Positions 1-7,354 of a stretch of DNA of 32,823 nucleotides are shown here, in pieces. Location: the NCBI GenBank assembly GCA_023259375.1, contig JAHFQC010000062.1:1-32823 (forward strand). Reading direction: 5' to 3'. Position 1 is the stretch's first letter, and each line of letters begins with the position of its first letter. The position numbers were made by a program, and so were the translations under genes. This DNA is from Alphaproteobacteria bacterium (GTDB lineage Bacteria; Pseudomonadota; Alphaproteobacteria; Micropepsales; Micropepsaceae). The notes under the pieces were generated by a model. That model was not told the origin of the DNA. It made no database searches and worked only from the letters and a program-made list of their open reading frames with translations.

Positions 1-468
1 CCGACCAAGATCATCGAGGCGGTGGTCGCAGTCAACGACGCTCGCAAGATCCAAATGGGCGCCAAGATCGAATAGGAGTTCGGCGGCGTTGCCGGCAAAA
101 CCATTGCCGTGCTCGGCCTGACCTTCAAGCCCAACACCGACGACATGCGCGATGCGCCAAGCCTGGTGATCGTGCCCTATCTCAAGGACAAGGGCGCCAA
201 GATCAAAGCCTTCGATCCGGAAGGCATGAAAGAGGCCAAGAAGCATTTCGACGTCGAATGGTGCAACGAGACCTACGAGACGCTGCAGGGCGCCGATGGC
301 CTCGTCATCCTGACCGAGTGGAACGAGTTCCGCGCTCTCGACCTCGCCAAGGTCAAGGCGCTGCTTAAGCGCCCGCTGCTGGTTGACCTGCGCAACATCT
401 ATCGCCCCGAAATGATGGCCGCTGCCGGATTCAAGTATGTCTCCATCGGCCGCCCCGACGTCGGGTGA
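1..468 (+). pseudogene. ugd: UDP-glucose 6-dehydrogenase, 3' part, interrupted by an in-frame TAG
   Basis: UDP-glucose 6-dehydrogenase oxidises UDP-glucose to UDP-glucuronate for surface polysaccharide synthesis in the cytoplasm. The window opens inside the central dimerisation region (PTKIIEAVVAVNDARK) and continues through the C-terminal UDP-binding domain with its typical motif FKPNTDDMRDAPS and the following FDPEGM. Both parts lie in the same frame, but a TAG at 73-75 falls between AKIE and EFGGVAGKTIAVLGL. Homology therefore runs straight across the stop with no frameshift. The 5' part, including the NAD-binding domain, is outside the window. As read, the protein would be truncated before its C-terminal domain. 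A GTG at 109 could restart translation, but a lone C-terminal domain is not expected to be active. A base-call error or a real nonsense mutation are both possible. Family identity is near certain; pseudogene status is less so. Confidence 0.85.
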
Positions 469-549
469 CAAAAGCGGGCGTACGAGGCGGCTGGTAACAT
501 CCGGCCGCCTTGGGGTAGGCTGATCGCCTGACACACAGGGGGTGTGGGG

Positions 550-1230
550 ATGGGCTGGATGATTATTGCCCCGCTCGCGATCGCGGTGCTGGGGTTTGTC
601 GCTTTTGGGGCAGGACTTTATCACGCCGTGAAGCTGCGTCCGGGCAAAGCGAGCGTGCGCTTGGGCGGCGGTGGTGTTCTCGCCATTGCGGGACTGGCCG
701 CGGGGCTGATCGGTCTCAATCTGCAAAGCTATGAGCGGCTGACCTACGAGGTGCCGCTGGCCGACGTCACGGTGCACGCCGTCAATCCCGCCCAGAAAAT
801 CTTCGCCGTGACGGTAACCCGGCTCGACCAGACCCATTACGTCCAGACCTGCACCTTGCAAGGCGATGCCTGGGAAATCGGCGGCCGGTTCCAGAAATGG
901 AAGCCGTGGGCCAACGAGATCGGCCTCAACGCCACCTATACGCTGGACCAGATTTCCAACCGCTATTATCGCGCCCTCGACGGTGACGGCCAACGCATCA
1001 CCGCCTGCGATCTGAAGGCGCCGCAGCCGGAGATCGCTCAATACCTGCCGGACGTCGTCGCCCGCTGGGTGCTGAAACACATGCTGGTGGAAGACCGCTT
1101 CTTCGGCTCGGCCAGTTTCATGCCGATGGCCGACGGCGCCGAATACAAGGTGATCGCCACCCAGTTCGGCTTCAACGCCGAGCCGGTCAACGACCCCGCG
1201 CGTTCGGCCAACCAGCAACGGGCGTTTTAG
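550..1230 (+). CDS. small membrane protein with two N-terminal TM helices, unknown function
   Basis: This is a 226-residue protein if it starts at ATG 550, which lies about 7 bases after an AGGGGG ribosome-binding site. A GTG at 544 is in frame but too close to that site. The first third has two hydrophobic helices (MIIAPLAIAVLGFVAFGAGL and VLAIAGLAAGLIGLNLQ) separated by a short basic loop. The remainder, about 150 residues, is soluble and includes YERLTYEVPLADV near its start and FFGSASFMPMADGAEYKV near its end. The layout resembles a small conserved proteobacterial family sometimes labelled a cation/multidrug efflux protein. Two helices and a large soluble domain do not look like a transporter, so I would not carry that name over. 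It stands alone between ugd and a palindromic repeat. Function unknown. Confidence 0.75.
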   Translation: MGWMIIAPLAIAVLGFVAFGAGLYHAVKLRPGKASVRLGGGGVLAIAGLAAGLIGLNLQSYERLTYEVPLADVTVHAVNPAQKIFAVTVTRLDQTHYVQTCTLQGDAWEIGGRFQKWKPWANEIGLNATYTLDQISNRYYRALDGDGQRITACDLKAPQPEIAQYLPDVVARWVLKHMLVEDRFFGSASFMPMADGAEYKVIATQFGFNAEPVNDPARSANQQRAF

Positions 1231-1248
1231 GTCCGCCCCATCCCACTT

Positions 1249-1338
1249 CGTCATGGCCGGGCTTGACCCGGCCATCCAGTGCGCGTGCAGGGTAAGACGG
1301 ATAAAGGCTGGATGGCCGCCTCAGGGGCGGCCATGACG
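1249..1338. repeat. palindromic chromosomal repeat (CGTCATGGCCGGG type)
   Basis: A CGTCATGGCCGGGCTTGACC half with its own GGTC/GACC palindrome is followed about 35 bases later by the inverted partner (CTGGATGGCC...GGCCATGACG). The element fills the convergent gap between the small membrane protein and the radical SAM gene. It is the first of many copies in the window; others lie inside the GTA cluster. Confidence 0.8.
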
Positions 1339-1352
1339 ACAAAGAAGGCAGA

Positions 1353-3212
1353 TCACCCCTTCGGCACCAGAACAATCTGGAAGCCTGACAAATCGACGGT
1401 GAGATTTTCGCGCGTCACTTCGGAGATCTGCAGGAAGACGCGGTCGCTGTATTTGCGCAAACGTCGCAACAGCTTTTCGAGATCGTCGAGATACTCCAGC
1501 GGCAGCGTATCGGCGGCAATCAGGATGCGCGTGCGCGAGTGCGTCAAGAGCTTCCTCAGTTGCGGCCTTGCCTTGCGCAGCGCGGCAAAGCTCACCGCAT
1601 CGCCGAGCCGGATGTTGAGGCTCGGAAGCCCCGCGTACTGCCGCCCGATCCAGACCTGACCTTGTGCGAGGTAGCGTGCGATCTTGGCGCGGGCGTTTTC
1701 GATCAGATGCAGATCGTCGCCGAACGAGCACCACAGATTATCGGCGGCGTATTTGCGCATCGAGAGACCGGCGATCCAGTCGGCGATCATGGTCGGCACC
1801 AGGTGCGGCCGGGTCAGCGGCCATGTGCGCAGGAATTGCCAGACGCGTCCCGGCCCGCCGGGTAACAACCCTTTGCTGATCAGGCGCCAGAACAGGCCCA
1901 GTGTCTGCGCCAGGGTATAGCCGCCGCGATAGCCAGTCTGGCCCATATAGGCGAGCTTGTTGTTGATGCGGGTGGCGATGCCCTCGTCGGTCAAGAGGCG
2001 GCGATAGACGTCGGCGTAAAGCCGCGCGATCGTCTCGTCGCTCATCGTCTTATGGATGACGTTGCTGGAGACCGAGGTGTTGTCGGATTCGTCCGCCACC
2101 GGCCGCAAGCGGCCTTCCTTTTCCAGCCGTTCGTAGAGCGGCGTCTTGGGCAACGCCGCCAGCCGCCCGATCATCGCGGTCTGGATGCCGCTATCGGTGA
2201 TGAAGCGGAATTGCTGCTCGAAGGTCGCTTCGCTGTCGTTGTCGAAGCCGATGATGAACCCGGCCAGTACTTCCATGCCGCGCGAATAGATGCGGCGCAC
2301 GCTGGTCAAAAGGTCTTCGCGCAGATTCTGCGACTTGCCGGTTTCCTTGAGTGAGGCCGGATCTGGCGATTCGATGCCGATGAACACCCAGTTGAAATTG
2401 GCGGCCTTCATCAGGCGCATCAATTCCTCGTCCTGGGAGAGATTGATCGACACTTCGGTGCCGAACGAGAACGGGCGACCGTTTTTCGTCTGCCAATCGG
2501 CGATGAAAGCGAACAGCTTCTTCGCTTCCTTCTTGTTGCCGATCATGTTGTCGTCGACGAAAAAGATGGACGTGATGCCGAGGCCCTTCAAGACATCGAG
2601 TTCGCGGCCGATCTGCTCGGGGCTTTTCATCCGCGGCTTGCGGCCGAACATCACGATGATGTCGCAGAACTCGCAAGTGAACGGGCAGCCGCGCGAATAC
2701 TGCACGGTGGCGTTGGCATAAAGGTTCAGCTTCAACAGATCGAAGCGCGGTACCGGCGAATCCGCCAGATTGACCGTGCCGGTCTCGCGATAGAGCGGCT
2801 TGGGATGGCCGGCTTCGAAGTCGCGGCAGAATTCCGGCCAGATGTATTCGCCTTCGCCCGCCACCACGGTATCGGCGAGGCCTTCGTAACGCTCGGGGCA
2901 CAGCGACGCGTTGGAGCCGCCGACGGCGACGTAGTAGCCGCGTTCGCGATAATATTGGATCAGCTCTTTCTGGCGCGGCTCCTGCACGCCCATGCCGGTG
3001 ATGCCGATGAGATCGGCCTTGGGCGCGAGCGGCACCGCTTCGACGTTCTCGTCGACGATTTCGATTTCCCAATGCTGGGGCGTGAGGGCGGCAACAGTGG
3101 CGATACCAAGCGGCGGATTAAGAGCGCGTTTGCTGGGCAGGATATCGTTCACCGCCCATTTGAAGCTCCAGAAACTCTCAGGCACGCGCGGATTGATCAG
3201 CAGAAGACGCAT
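1353..3212 (-). CDS. B12-binding radical SAM protein, C-terminal DUF4070-like
   Basis: A 619-residue class B-type radical SAM enzyme. Residues about 1-140 form a cobalamin-binding Rossmann domain (LLLINPRVPESFW, VDENVEAV, ITGMG, VAVGGSNASL). The radical SAM core begins at the 4Fe-4S motif C176-x3-C180-x2-C183 (CPFTCEFC), followed by FFVDDNMIGN, WVFIGIESP and GFIIGFDND, which fit the SAM-binding barrel. A region like DUF4070 follows, and the last 110 or so residues are an unrecognised soluble extension. The family includes hopanoid- and lipid-modifying methyltransferases such as HpnP and HpnR, but no motif here fixes the substrate and there are no hopanoid genes beside it. GGAGGGG just upstream of the ATG at 3212 supports the start. 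It is monocistronic and divergent from the ArsR operon. Confidence 0.9.
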   Translation of the reverse strand: MRLLLINPRVPESFWSFKWAVNDILPSKRALNPPLGIATVAALTPQHWEIEIVDENVEAVPLAPKADLIGITGMGVQEPRQKELIQYYRERGYYVAVGGSNASLCPERYEGLADTVVAGEGEYIWPEFCRDFEAGHPKPLYRETGTVNLADSPVPRFDLLKLNLYANATVQYSRGCPFTCEFCDIIVMFGRKPRMKSPEQIGRELDVLKGLGITSIFFVDDNMIGNKKEAKKLFAFIADWQTKNGRPFSFGTEVSINLSQDEELMRLMKAANFNWVFIGIESPDPASLKETGKSQNLREDLLTSVRRIYSRGMEVLAGFIIGFDNDSEATFEQQFRFITDSGIQTAMIGRLAALPKTPLYERLEKEGRLRPVADESDNTSVSSNVIHKTMSDETIARLYADVYRRLLTDEGIATRINNKLAYMGQTGYRGGYTLAQTLGLFWRLISKGLLPGGPGRVWQFLRTWPLTRPHLVPTMIADWIAGLSMRKYAADNLWCSFGDDLHLIENARAKIARYLAQGQVWIGRQYAGLPSLNIRLGDAVSFAALRKARPQLRKLLTHSRTRILIAADTLPLEYLDDLEKLLRRLRKYSDRVFLQISEVTRENLTVDLSGFQIVLVPKG

Positions 3213-3343
3213 TCACCCCTCCATCACGTCCGTAACGGAAGTCCCTGCACCCGGTATGTGTCAAGCGTAAGAATAATTCGCGTGCTAGGGCTGGTTGCGA
3301 GGCGTTCGCGCGGGGCTGCGACAGCCGCAGATTTATGGTTGTA

Positions 3344-3361
3344 TTGAACCGTACGGTTAAG
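3344..3361. promoter_or_regulatory. imperfect palindrome TTGAACC-GTAC-GGTTAAG, probable ArsR operator 1
   Basis: The core AACCGTACGGTT is a perfect 12-base palindrome. The site has the same AACC-N4-GGTT layout as the second site at 3478-3495, 134 bases centre to centre. It lies in the divergent gap between the radical SAM gene and the ArsR gene. Operator function is inferred from position and symmetry. Confidence 0.5.
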
Positions 3362-3477
3362 TACCAGAATTTTGCCGCACGTCTTCCATGTGCCGGTTTC
3401 CCGCGCCGAACCCGCCAGAGATGCACCCTGGCGTTGTCACAGCCGCCCCGCTTGACCGTTGCCCGCGCCGCTGCTTT

Positions 3478-3495
3478 TTTAACCGAAAGGTTAAA
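3478..3495. promoter_or_regulatory. perfect inverted repeat TTTAACC-GAAA-GGTTAAA, probable ArsR operator 2
   Basis: Two perfect 7-base arms flank a 4-base spacer and end 17 bases before the proposed ArsR start, where binding would block RNA polymerase or early elongation. ArsR-family repressors bind such dyads and usually control their own operon. Confidence 0.6.
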
Positions 3496-3512
3496 TGAAG
3501 AGGGCTTTTGCA

Positions 3513-3893
3513 ATGAAGGCGCTGACCGTGCCGCCGCATCGCCAAGGAGCGGATCACTTAAGCGTTACCTTCGCTGCGCTCGCCGATCCGACTCGCCGGG
3601 CGATGCTGGCGCAGCTCGCGTTGCGTGACATGAGCGTCGGCGAACTCGCCGAGCCGTTCGACATTTCGCTGCCTGCCGTTTCGAAGCATCTGAAGGTGCT
3701 GGAGCATGCCGGCTTGGTGCGCCGCAGCCGCAAGGCGCAGTACCGCCCCTGCCGCATCGATGCCGAAGCCATGAAGCCCGCCGTCGAATGGCTGGGCCAG
3801 TTCGCGCTGTTGTGGGAAGCGCGTTTCGACCGTCTGGAGGATTACCTGGCTGAACTGACCGCAAAGGAGAAAAAACGTGGACGCCGGAAATAA
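3513..3893 (+). CDS. ArsR-family winged-helix repressor
   Basis: A 126-residue transcriptional repressor. The wHTH spans about residues 20-90, with LADPTRRAMLAQLA in the first helices and the recognition-helix stretch ISLPAVSKHLKVLEHAGLV. This sequence type (SdpR/PagR-like, no arsenic-binding CxC) commonly partners SRPBCC-domain proteins, as it does here. ATG 3513 is preferred over the in-frame ATG 3495 because GAAGAGGG at 3497-3504 gives a good ribosome-binding site and because 3495 lies within the operator dyad. The stop overlaps the next gene by 17 bases, so the two are translationally coupled. The palindromes upstream suggest autoregulation. The inducing signal is unknown. Confidence 0.9.
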   Translation: MKALTVPPHRQGADHLSVTFAALADPTRRAMLAQLALRDMSVGELAEPFDISLPAVSKHLKVLEHAGLVRRSRKAQYRPCRIDAEAMKPAVEWLGQFALLWEARFDRLEDYLAELTAKEKKRGRRK

Positions 3894-4836
3894 CCTTGCC
3901 GACCGCACGCTGACTGTATCCCGAACGATCGCAGCGCCGCGCGCGCTGGTATTTGATGCCTTCACCGATCCCGATCATTTGGCCCGATGGTGGGGCCCTG
4001 ACGGATTCACCACCACCACGTCTGCCTTCGACATGCGCCCGGGCGGGGTCTGGCGCTTCGTCATGCACGGCCCTGATGGCCGCGATTACGATAACTACGT
4101 CGTCTACGACGAGGTCGTGCCGCCGGAACGGCTGGTGTTTCATCATCTCGGTGACGCGGAGCCCGGCCTCGAGAAAGTGCATCACGCCACTACCATCCTG
4201 TTCGAGGATTTGGGCGATCGCACCCGCATCACCTTGACGGCGGTGTTTCCGAGCGTCGAGGAATGCGCCCGCGTGGTCCGCGAGCACCACGCCGACAAAG
4301 GCGGCCAGCAGACGCTCGGCCGGTTGGCGGCCATGCTCGACGAGGAGTTCTTCGTCTTCACCCGCCGTGTGGCGGCGCCGCGCGAAACCGTGTGGCGGAT
4401 GTGGACCGACGCGGTGCATCTGGCGCGCTGGTGGGGGTCGAAGAATTTCGAATGGATTTCCGGCTCGCTTGATCTTCGTCCCGGCGGCGTTTTCCACTAC
4501 GGCATGAAGGGTCCCAACGACATGGAGATGTGGGGCAAGTTCGTGTTCCACGAAATCGTGCCGCCCGAGCGTCTTGTCTATGTGAATTCCTTCTCCGATG
4601 CCGAGGGTGGCCTGACGCGGGCGCCGTGGTTCGCCGATTGGCCGCTGGAAGTCTACAACGAGTTGACGCTCATGGCGGATGGCAATGACACGCTCATCAC
4701 CTTGCGCGGGGCTCCGATCCACGCCAGCGAAGCCGAACGCGCCCGCTTCCGCGCCATGAAGGGCTCGATGACCCAAGGCTTCGCCGGCACCTTCGAACAG
4801 CTTGAGACGTATCTGCAGACGGGCGTGGGGAGATAG
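3877..4836 (+). CDS. tandem SRPBCC (AHSA1-like) domain protein
   Basis: A 319-residue protein made of two successive SRPBCC/AHSA1 folds, about residues 10-155 and 165-315. Each copy has its own DP/DAxHLARWWG motif, a DxRPGGV(W/F) strand and a VPPERLV strand, so this is an internal duplication or fusion of two normally separate proteins of about 150 residues. Members bind hydrophobic ligands in a helix-grip pocket; some detoxify or sense ligands with an ArsR partner. GTG 3877 is the start, with AAGGAG about 10 bases upstream, inside the end of the ArsR gene. No ligand can be named. Confidence 0.88.
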   Translation: MDAGNNLADRTLTVSRTIAAPRALVFDAFTDPDHLARWWGPDGFTTTTSAFDMRPGGVWRFVMHGPDGRDYDNYVVYDEVVPPERLVFHHLGDAEPGLEKVHHATTILFEDLGDRTRITLTAVFPSVEECARVVREHHADKGGQQTLGRLAAMLDEEFFVFTRRVAAPRETVWRMWTDAVHLARWWGSKNFEWISGSLDLRPGGVFHYGMKGPNDMEMWGKFVFHEIVPPERLVYVNSFSDAEGGLTRAPWFADWPLEVYNELTLMADGNDTLITLRGAPIHASEAERARFRAMKGSMTQGFAGTFEQLETYLQTGVGR

Positions 4837-4847
4837 AAAAAAATTTT

Positions 4848-4910
4848 CATCCCGGGCGCGCCAACAAGGTTTCTCCGCTGGCACGATGGCGCGACCCGGG
4901 ACCCAGGTGG
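4848..4910. repeat. palindromic repeat, CATCCCGGGCGCGCC...GGCGCGACCCGGGACCCAGG type
   Basis: The left arm TCATCCCGGGCGCGCC pairs imperfectly with GGCGCGACCCGGGA. The same family, with the trailing ACCCAGGTGG, occurs at 8459-8646, 11625-11773 and 14504-14584, so it is a chromosomal repeat and not a gene-specific terminator. Confidence 0.7.
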
Positions 4911-4928
4911 TCGAAAAGAAAAACTGCT

Positions 4929-5025
4929 CACGTGGAGACGCGGAGGCGCGGAGATATTGCACCACGGTGGCGAGCACCGGTGTCATCGATAAACAGGAAC
5001 TCCGCGTTCTCCGCGCCTCCGCGTG
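4929..5025. repeat. long inverted repeat rich in CGCGGAG
   Basis: CACGTGGAGACGCGGAGGCG at the left pairs with CGCCTCCGCGTG at the right across about 55 bases. A second copy of the family is at 9267-9383. The stretch 5026-5130 between this repeat and the GST operator shows no gene. Confidence 0.7.
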
Positions 5026-5133
5026 CTTCAATCTTTTCTGCCCGGCGTCGTACTTATGCGTGACGGCCTCTTCGTAATGCATCAGGGATGACATTTCTTT
5101 TTGCCTCCCCACTTGCGCACACCCGCCATAACT

Positions 5134-5145
5134 GTTGATATCAAC
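5134..5145. promoter_or_regulatory. GTTGATATCAAC operator before the GST gene (probable MarR site)
   Basis: A perfect 12-base palindrome followed by CTAATCCAACCAGGAGAC. The same TTGATATCAACCTAA core is found at 6397-6411 beside the MarR gene, and both leaders share CCAACCAGGAGAC before the start codon. It sits 22 bases upstream of the GST ATG, over the expected promoter/leader. Confidence 0.65.
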
Positions 5146-5167
5146 CTAATCCAACCAGGAGACACAA

Positions 5168-5815
5168 ATGGCGTTGTCGTTCTATTTCCATCCGCTGTCG
5201 TCCTATTGTCAGAAGGCGCTGATCGCGCTCTATGAAAACGATACCCCGTTCGAGCCGGTGCAGATCGATCTGAGGGATCCTGACTCGCGCGCCAAGCTCG
5301 TCGAACTATGGCCGATCGGCAAGTTCCCGGTCTTGAAGGACGGCGACTGGGTGGTGCCGGAATCCTCGATCATCATCGAATATCTCGATCAGAACTATCC
5401 CGGCCCGACGCGCTTTATTCCTGCCGATCCGCAAGCCGCGCGCCAGGTGCGCATGCGCGATCGCTTCTTCGATCTTTATGTCGACGAGGTGATGGCCAAG
5501 ATCGTCGCCGACCGCATGCGTCCCGAGGGCAAGACCGATCCGTTCGGCGTCGACCAGGCGCGCACCCGACTCGAAACCGCGCTCTCGATGGTCGACAACG
5601 CGATGGCGGGCAGCACCTGGGCGATGGGCGATGCCTTCACGCTGGCCGATTGCGCCGCCGCGCCGGCCTTGTTCTATGCCAACATGGTGGCGCCGTTCGA
5701 CACTCGTCTGCCGCACGCCGCTGCGTATCTGAAGCGTCTCAGCGAACGCCCGTCGTTCGCCCGCTGCCTCGCCGAAGCCAAGCCGTATCTCGATCTGATC
5801 CCGAAGATTGGATGA
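5168..5815 (+). CDS. glutathione S-transferase family protein
   Basis: A 215-residue GST. The N-terminal thioredoxin fold (about 1-78) carries SSYCQKA with C14 at the position used for glutathione activation in Ser/Cys-type GSTs, the cis-proline segment KFPVLKDGD and the glutathione-binding ESSIIIEYLD (E65/S66). The all-helical C-terminal domain holds the N-capping type segment FTLADCAAAPALFY. These enzymes conjugate or reduce electrophiles in the cytoplasm. AGGAG just before ATG 5168 supports the start. The upstream operator matches that of the MarR/VOC locus 1.2 kb away, so both are probably under the same repressor. Substrate unknown. Confidence 0.9.
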   Translation: MALSFYFHPLSSYCQKALIALYENDTPFEPVQIDLRDPDSRAKLVELWPIGKFPVLKDGDWVVPESSIIIEYLDQNYPGPTRFIPADPQAARQVRMRDRFFDLYVDEVMAKIVADRMRPEGKTDPFGVDQARTRLETALSMVDNAMAGSTWAMGDAFTLADCAAAPALFYANMVAPFDTRLPHAAAYLKRLSERPSFARCLAEAKPYLDLIPKIG

Positions 5816-5832
5816 AGCGTTCCATGTCCATT

Positions 5833-5905
5833 CGTCATGGCCGGCCTGCGTGTCGGCCATCCAGCGGCGCGCGAAAATGTGCAAGATGAAAACCGGCCAT
5901 GACGA
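5833..5905. repeat. palindromic chromosomal repeat (CGTCATGGCCGG type)
   Basis: CGTCATGGCCGG at the left pairs with CCGGCCATGACG at the right, with an internal GTCGGCCATCCAG segment. It fills the convergent gap between the GST and MarR genes. Confidence 0.75.
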
Positions 5906-5939
5906 TGCGAGTGATGATCCGAATGCCTGAGCCCGCCCG

Positions 5940-6383
5940 CTACGTCAGCGCCAGCAAATCCTTGCGCAACCCATCGCCGCCGCGGGGCAGGGCGCGTTCG
6001 ATCGCGGCGTGCTCGCGCTTCCAGATTGGCACCGCGGCCGACAGCAGCGCTTCGCCCTCGTCGGTCAGGATCAGGCGGCGGCTGCGGCGGTCTTCCTTGT
6101 CGATGGCAATGCGCACCAGCTTGCGGCGCACCAGCGGTTTCAAGGCGGCGGTGAGCGTGGTGCGGTCCATCGCGAGAAGCTCGGCGACGGACTTCATCGT
6201 CGGCGGTTCCGGGCGGTTGAGGCTCATCAGCAGCGAGAACTGGCCGCTGGTCATGCCGACCGGCCGCAAGGCGTCATCGAACCGCCGCGCCAGGGTGCGG
6301 GCGGCGCGCTGCACATGCAAGCACAGGCAGGTATCGCGGACCAGAAGTGTCGTTTCGTAAGGAACCGGCTTGCGTGTGACCAT
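5940..6383 (-). CDS. MarR-family transcriptional repressor
   Basis: A 147-residue winged-helix regulator. Helices H1-H2 (CLCLHVQRAARTLARRFDDA) are followed by the wHTH, with MKSVAELLAMDRTTLTAALKPLVRRKLV as HTH and the wing DKEDRRSRRLILTDEGEALL, all hallmark MarR features. C18 and C20 (DTCLCLHV) could be redox- or electrophile-reactive, in line with the GST and VOC targets, but this is inference. The gene is divergent from the VOC operon. The TTGATATCAA palindrome lies only a few bases upstream of its start codon, which suggests tight autorepression. No strong ribosome-binding site is visible. Confidence 0.9.
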   Translation of the reverse strand: MVTRKPVPYETTLLVRDTCLCLHVQRAARTLARRFDDALRPVGMTSGQFSLLMSLNRPEPPTMKSVAELLAMDRTTLTAALKPLVRRKLVRIAIDKEDRRSRRLILTDEGEALLSAAVPIWKREHAAIERALPRGGDGLRKDLLALT

Positions 6384-6390
6384 TCCATGA

Positions 6391-6411
6391 TTTGGATTGA
6401 TATCAACCTAA
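6391..6411. promoter_or_regulatory. TTTGGATTGATATCAACCTAA operator in the MarR/VOC divergent region
   Basis: The TTGATATCAA core is a perfect palindrome extended by GG/CC and AAA/TTT on the two sides. It is shared with the GST promoter site at 5134-5145. The position between divergent genes fits dual control of the repressor and the VOC/reductase operon. Confidence 0.65.
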
Positions 6412-6473
6412 AAAGCAAGTACGTAGAACGCGTCAAAACGTCCACCGCCATCCCCCCAACCAGGAGACTCCCG

Positions 6474-6887
6474 ATGTACGTCACCCCCTACATTTTCTTC
6501 TACGGCAACTGCGCCGAGGCCCTCGGTTATTACGAAAAGGCGATCGGCGCCCGCGTGGTGTCGCGCATGACCTACGGCGAAACCCCGGCCAAGGACCATG
6601 TCGGCAAGGATCAGCACGACAAGGTGATCCATGCCGTCTTGATGATCGGCAACACCGCGGTGATGGCGGCGGACGACTGCATGGCCAAAGCCCCCATCCA
6701 GCATGGCGGTTATGGCCTCACCATCAGCGTCGATTCGCCGGAGAAGGCGCGCAAACTGTTCGATGCGCTGGCCGATGGCGGTAAAGTCACCATGGCGATG
6801 GACAAGACCTTCTTCGCCGAGGCGTTCGGTTCGGTGCACGACCGCTTTGGCGTTTCCTGGATGGTCATCTGCGAAGCGGCGCATTGA
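6474..6887 (+). CDS. VOC-family (PhnB-like) protein
   Basis: A 137-residue glyoxalase/bleomycin-resistance superfamily protein of the PhnB-like type. It opens with MYVTPYIFFYGNCAEALGYY, the usual beta strand and first helix. Later features are VIHAVLMIGNTAVMAADD, ITISVD-like and FFAEAFGSVHDRFGVSWMV, the last being the conserved C-terminal FG.V.D.FG..W signature. Such proteins bind metals or small molecules; function is seldom known. ATG 6474 has AGGAGA at 6462-6467. It is the first gene of a three-gene operon under the MarR operator. Confidence 0.88.
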   Translation: MYVTPYIFFYGNCAEALGYYEKAIGARVVSRMTYGETPAKDHVGKDQHDKVIHAVLMIGNTAVMAADDCMAKAPIQHGGYGLTISVDSPEKARKLFDALADGGKVTMAMDKTFFAEAFGSVHDRFGVSWMVICEAAH

Positions 6888-6889
6888 TC

Positions 6890-7354
6890 ATGGGGCAGAT
6901 CACCCCGTTCCTGTGGTTCGACACCGAGGCGGAAGAGGCGGCGAAGTTCTACGTCTCGGTGTTTCCCAATTCGAAGATCTCCGGCGTCACGCACTATCCG
7001 CCCGGCGTGCCGCCGCACGCCCCGCGTGACGGTCAGGTGATGACGGTGGAGTTCGAGCTCGACGGCAATCAATTCGTCGCGCTCAACGGCGGACCGGAGC
7101 CGAAATTCAACCATGCGGTCTCCTTCACCGTGCCGTGCCGGACGCAACAGGAGATCGATCACTATTGGTCGTCGCTGGCCGGCAACGGCGGCCAGGAACT
7201 GGCCTGCGGCTGGCTCACCGACCGCTACGGCCTCGCCTGGCAGATCGTGCCCGACTTCGTCGCTGAAATCCCGCGCTCGGAAGCGGCCATGAAAGTGATG
7301 ATGACGATGACCAAGTTCGACATCGCCGCGCTGCGCCAAGCGCTCGGCAAATGA
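6890..7354 (+). CDS. VOC-family protein, 3-demethylubiquinone-methyltransferase-like fold
   Basis: A 154-residue second PhnB-like VOC protein, starting at ATG 6890 two bases after the previous stop. Hallmarks are ITPFLWFDTEAEEAAKFY, VFPNSKI, VEFELDGNQFVALNGGP, CGWLTDRYGLAWQIVP and the terminal MMTMTKFDIAALRQA. Databases often label this family 3-demethylubiquinone-9 3-methyltransferase, a name that does not describe a proven activity. It overlaps the next gene by ATGA, so it is co-translated with it. Confidence 0.9.
   Translation: MGQITPFLWFDTEAEEAAKFYVSVFPNSKISGVTHYPPGVPPHAPRDGQVMTVEFELDGNQFVALNGGPEPKFNHAVSFTVPCRTQQEIDHYWSSLAGNGGQELACGWLTDRYGLAWQIVPDFVAEIPRSEAAMKVMMTMTKFDIAALRQALGK

Noticed and set aside
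1249..1338. Rho-independent terminator of the small membrane protein or radical SAM gene
   Set aside because: The hairpin has no T tract and the same element occurs throughout the window at unrelated positions.
3565..5112. 515-codon minus-strand frame opposite the ArsR/SRPBCC operon
   Set aside because: The sense-strand products have clear domains and operators; the antisense product runs through two genes and a palindromic repeat.
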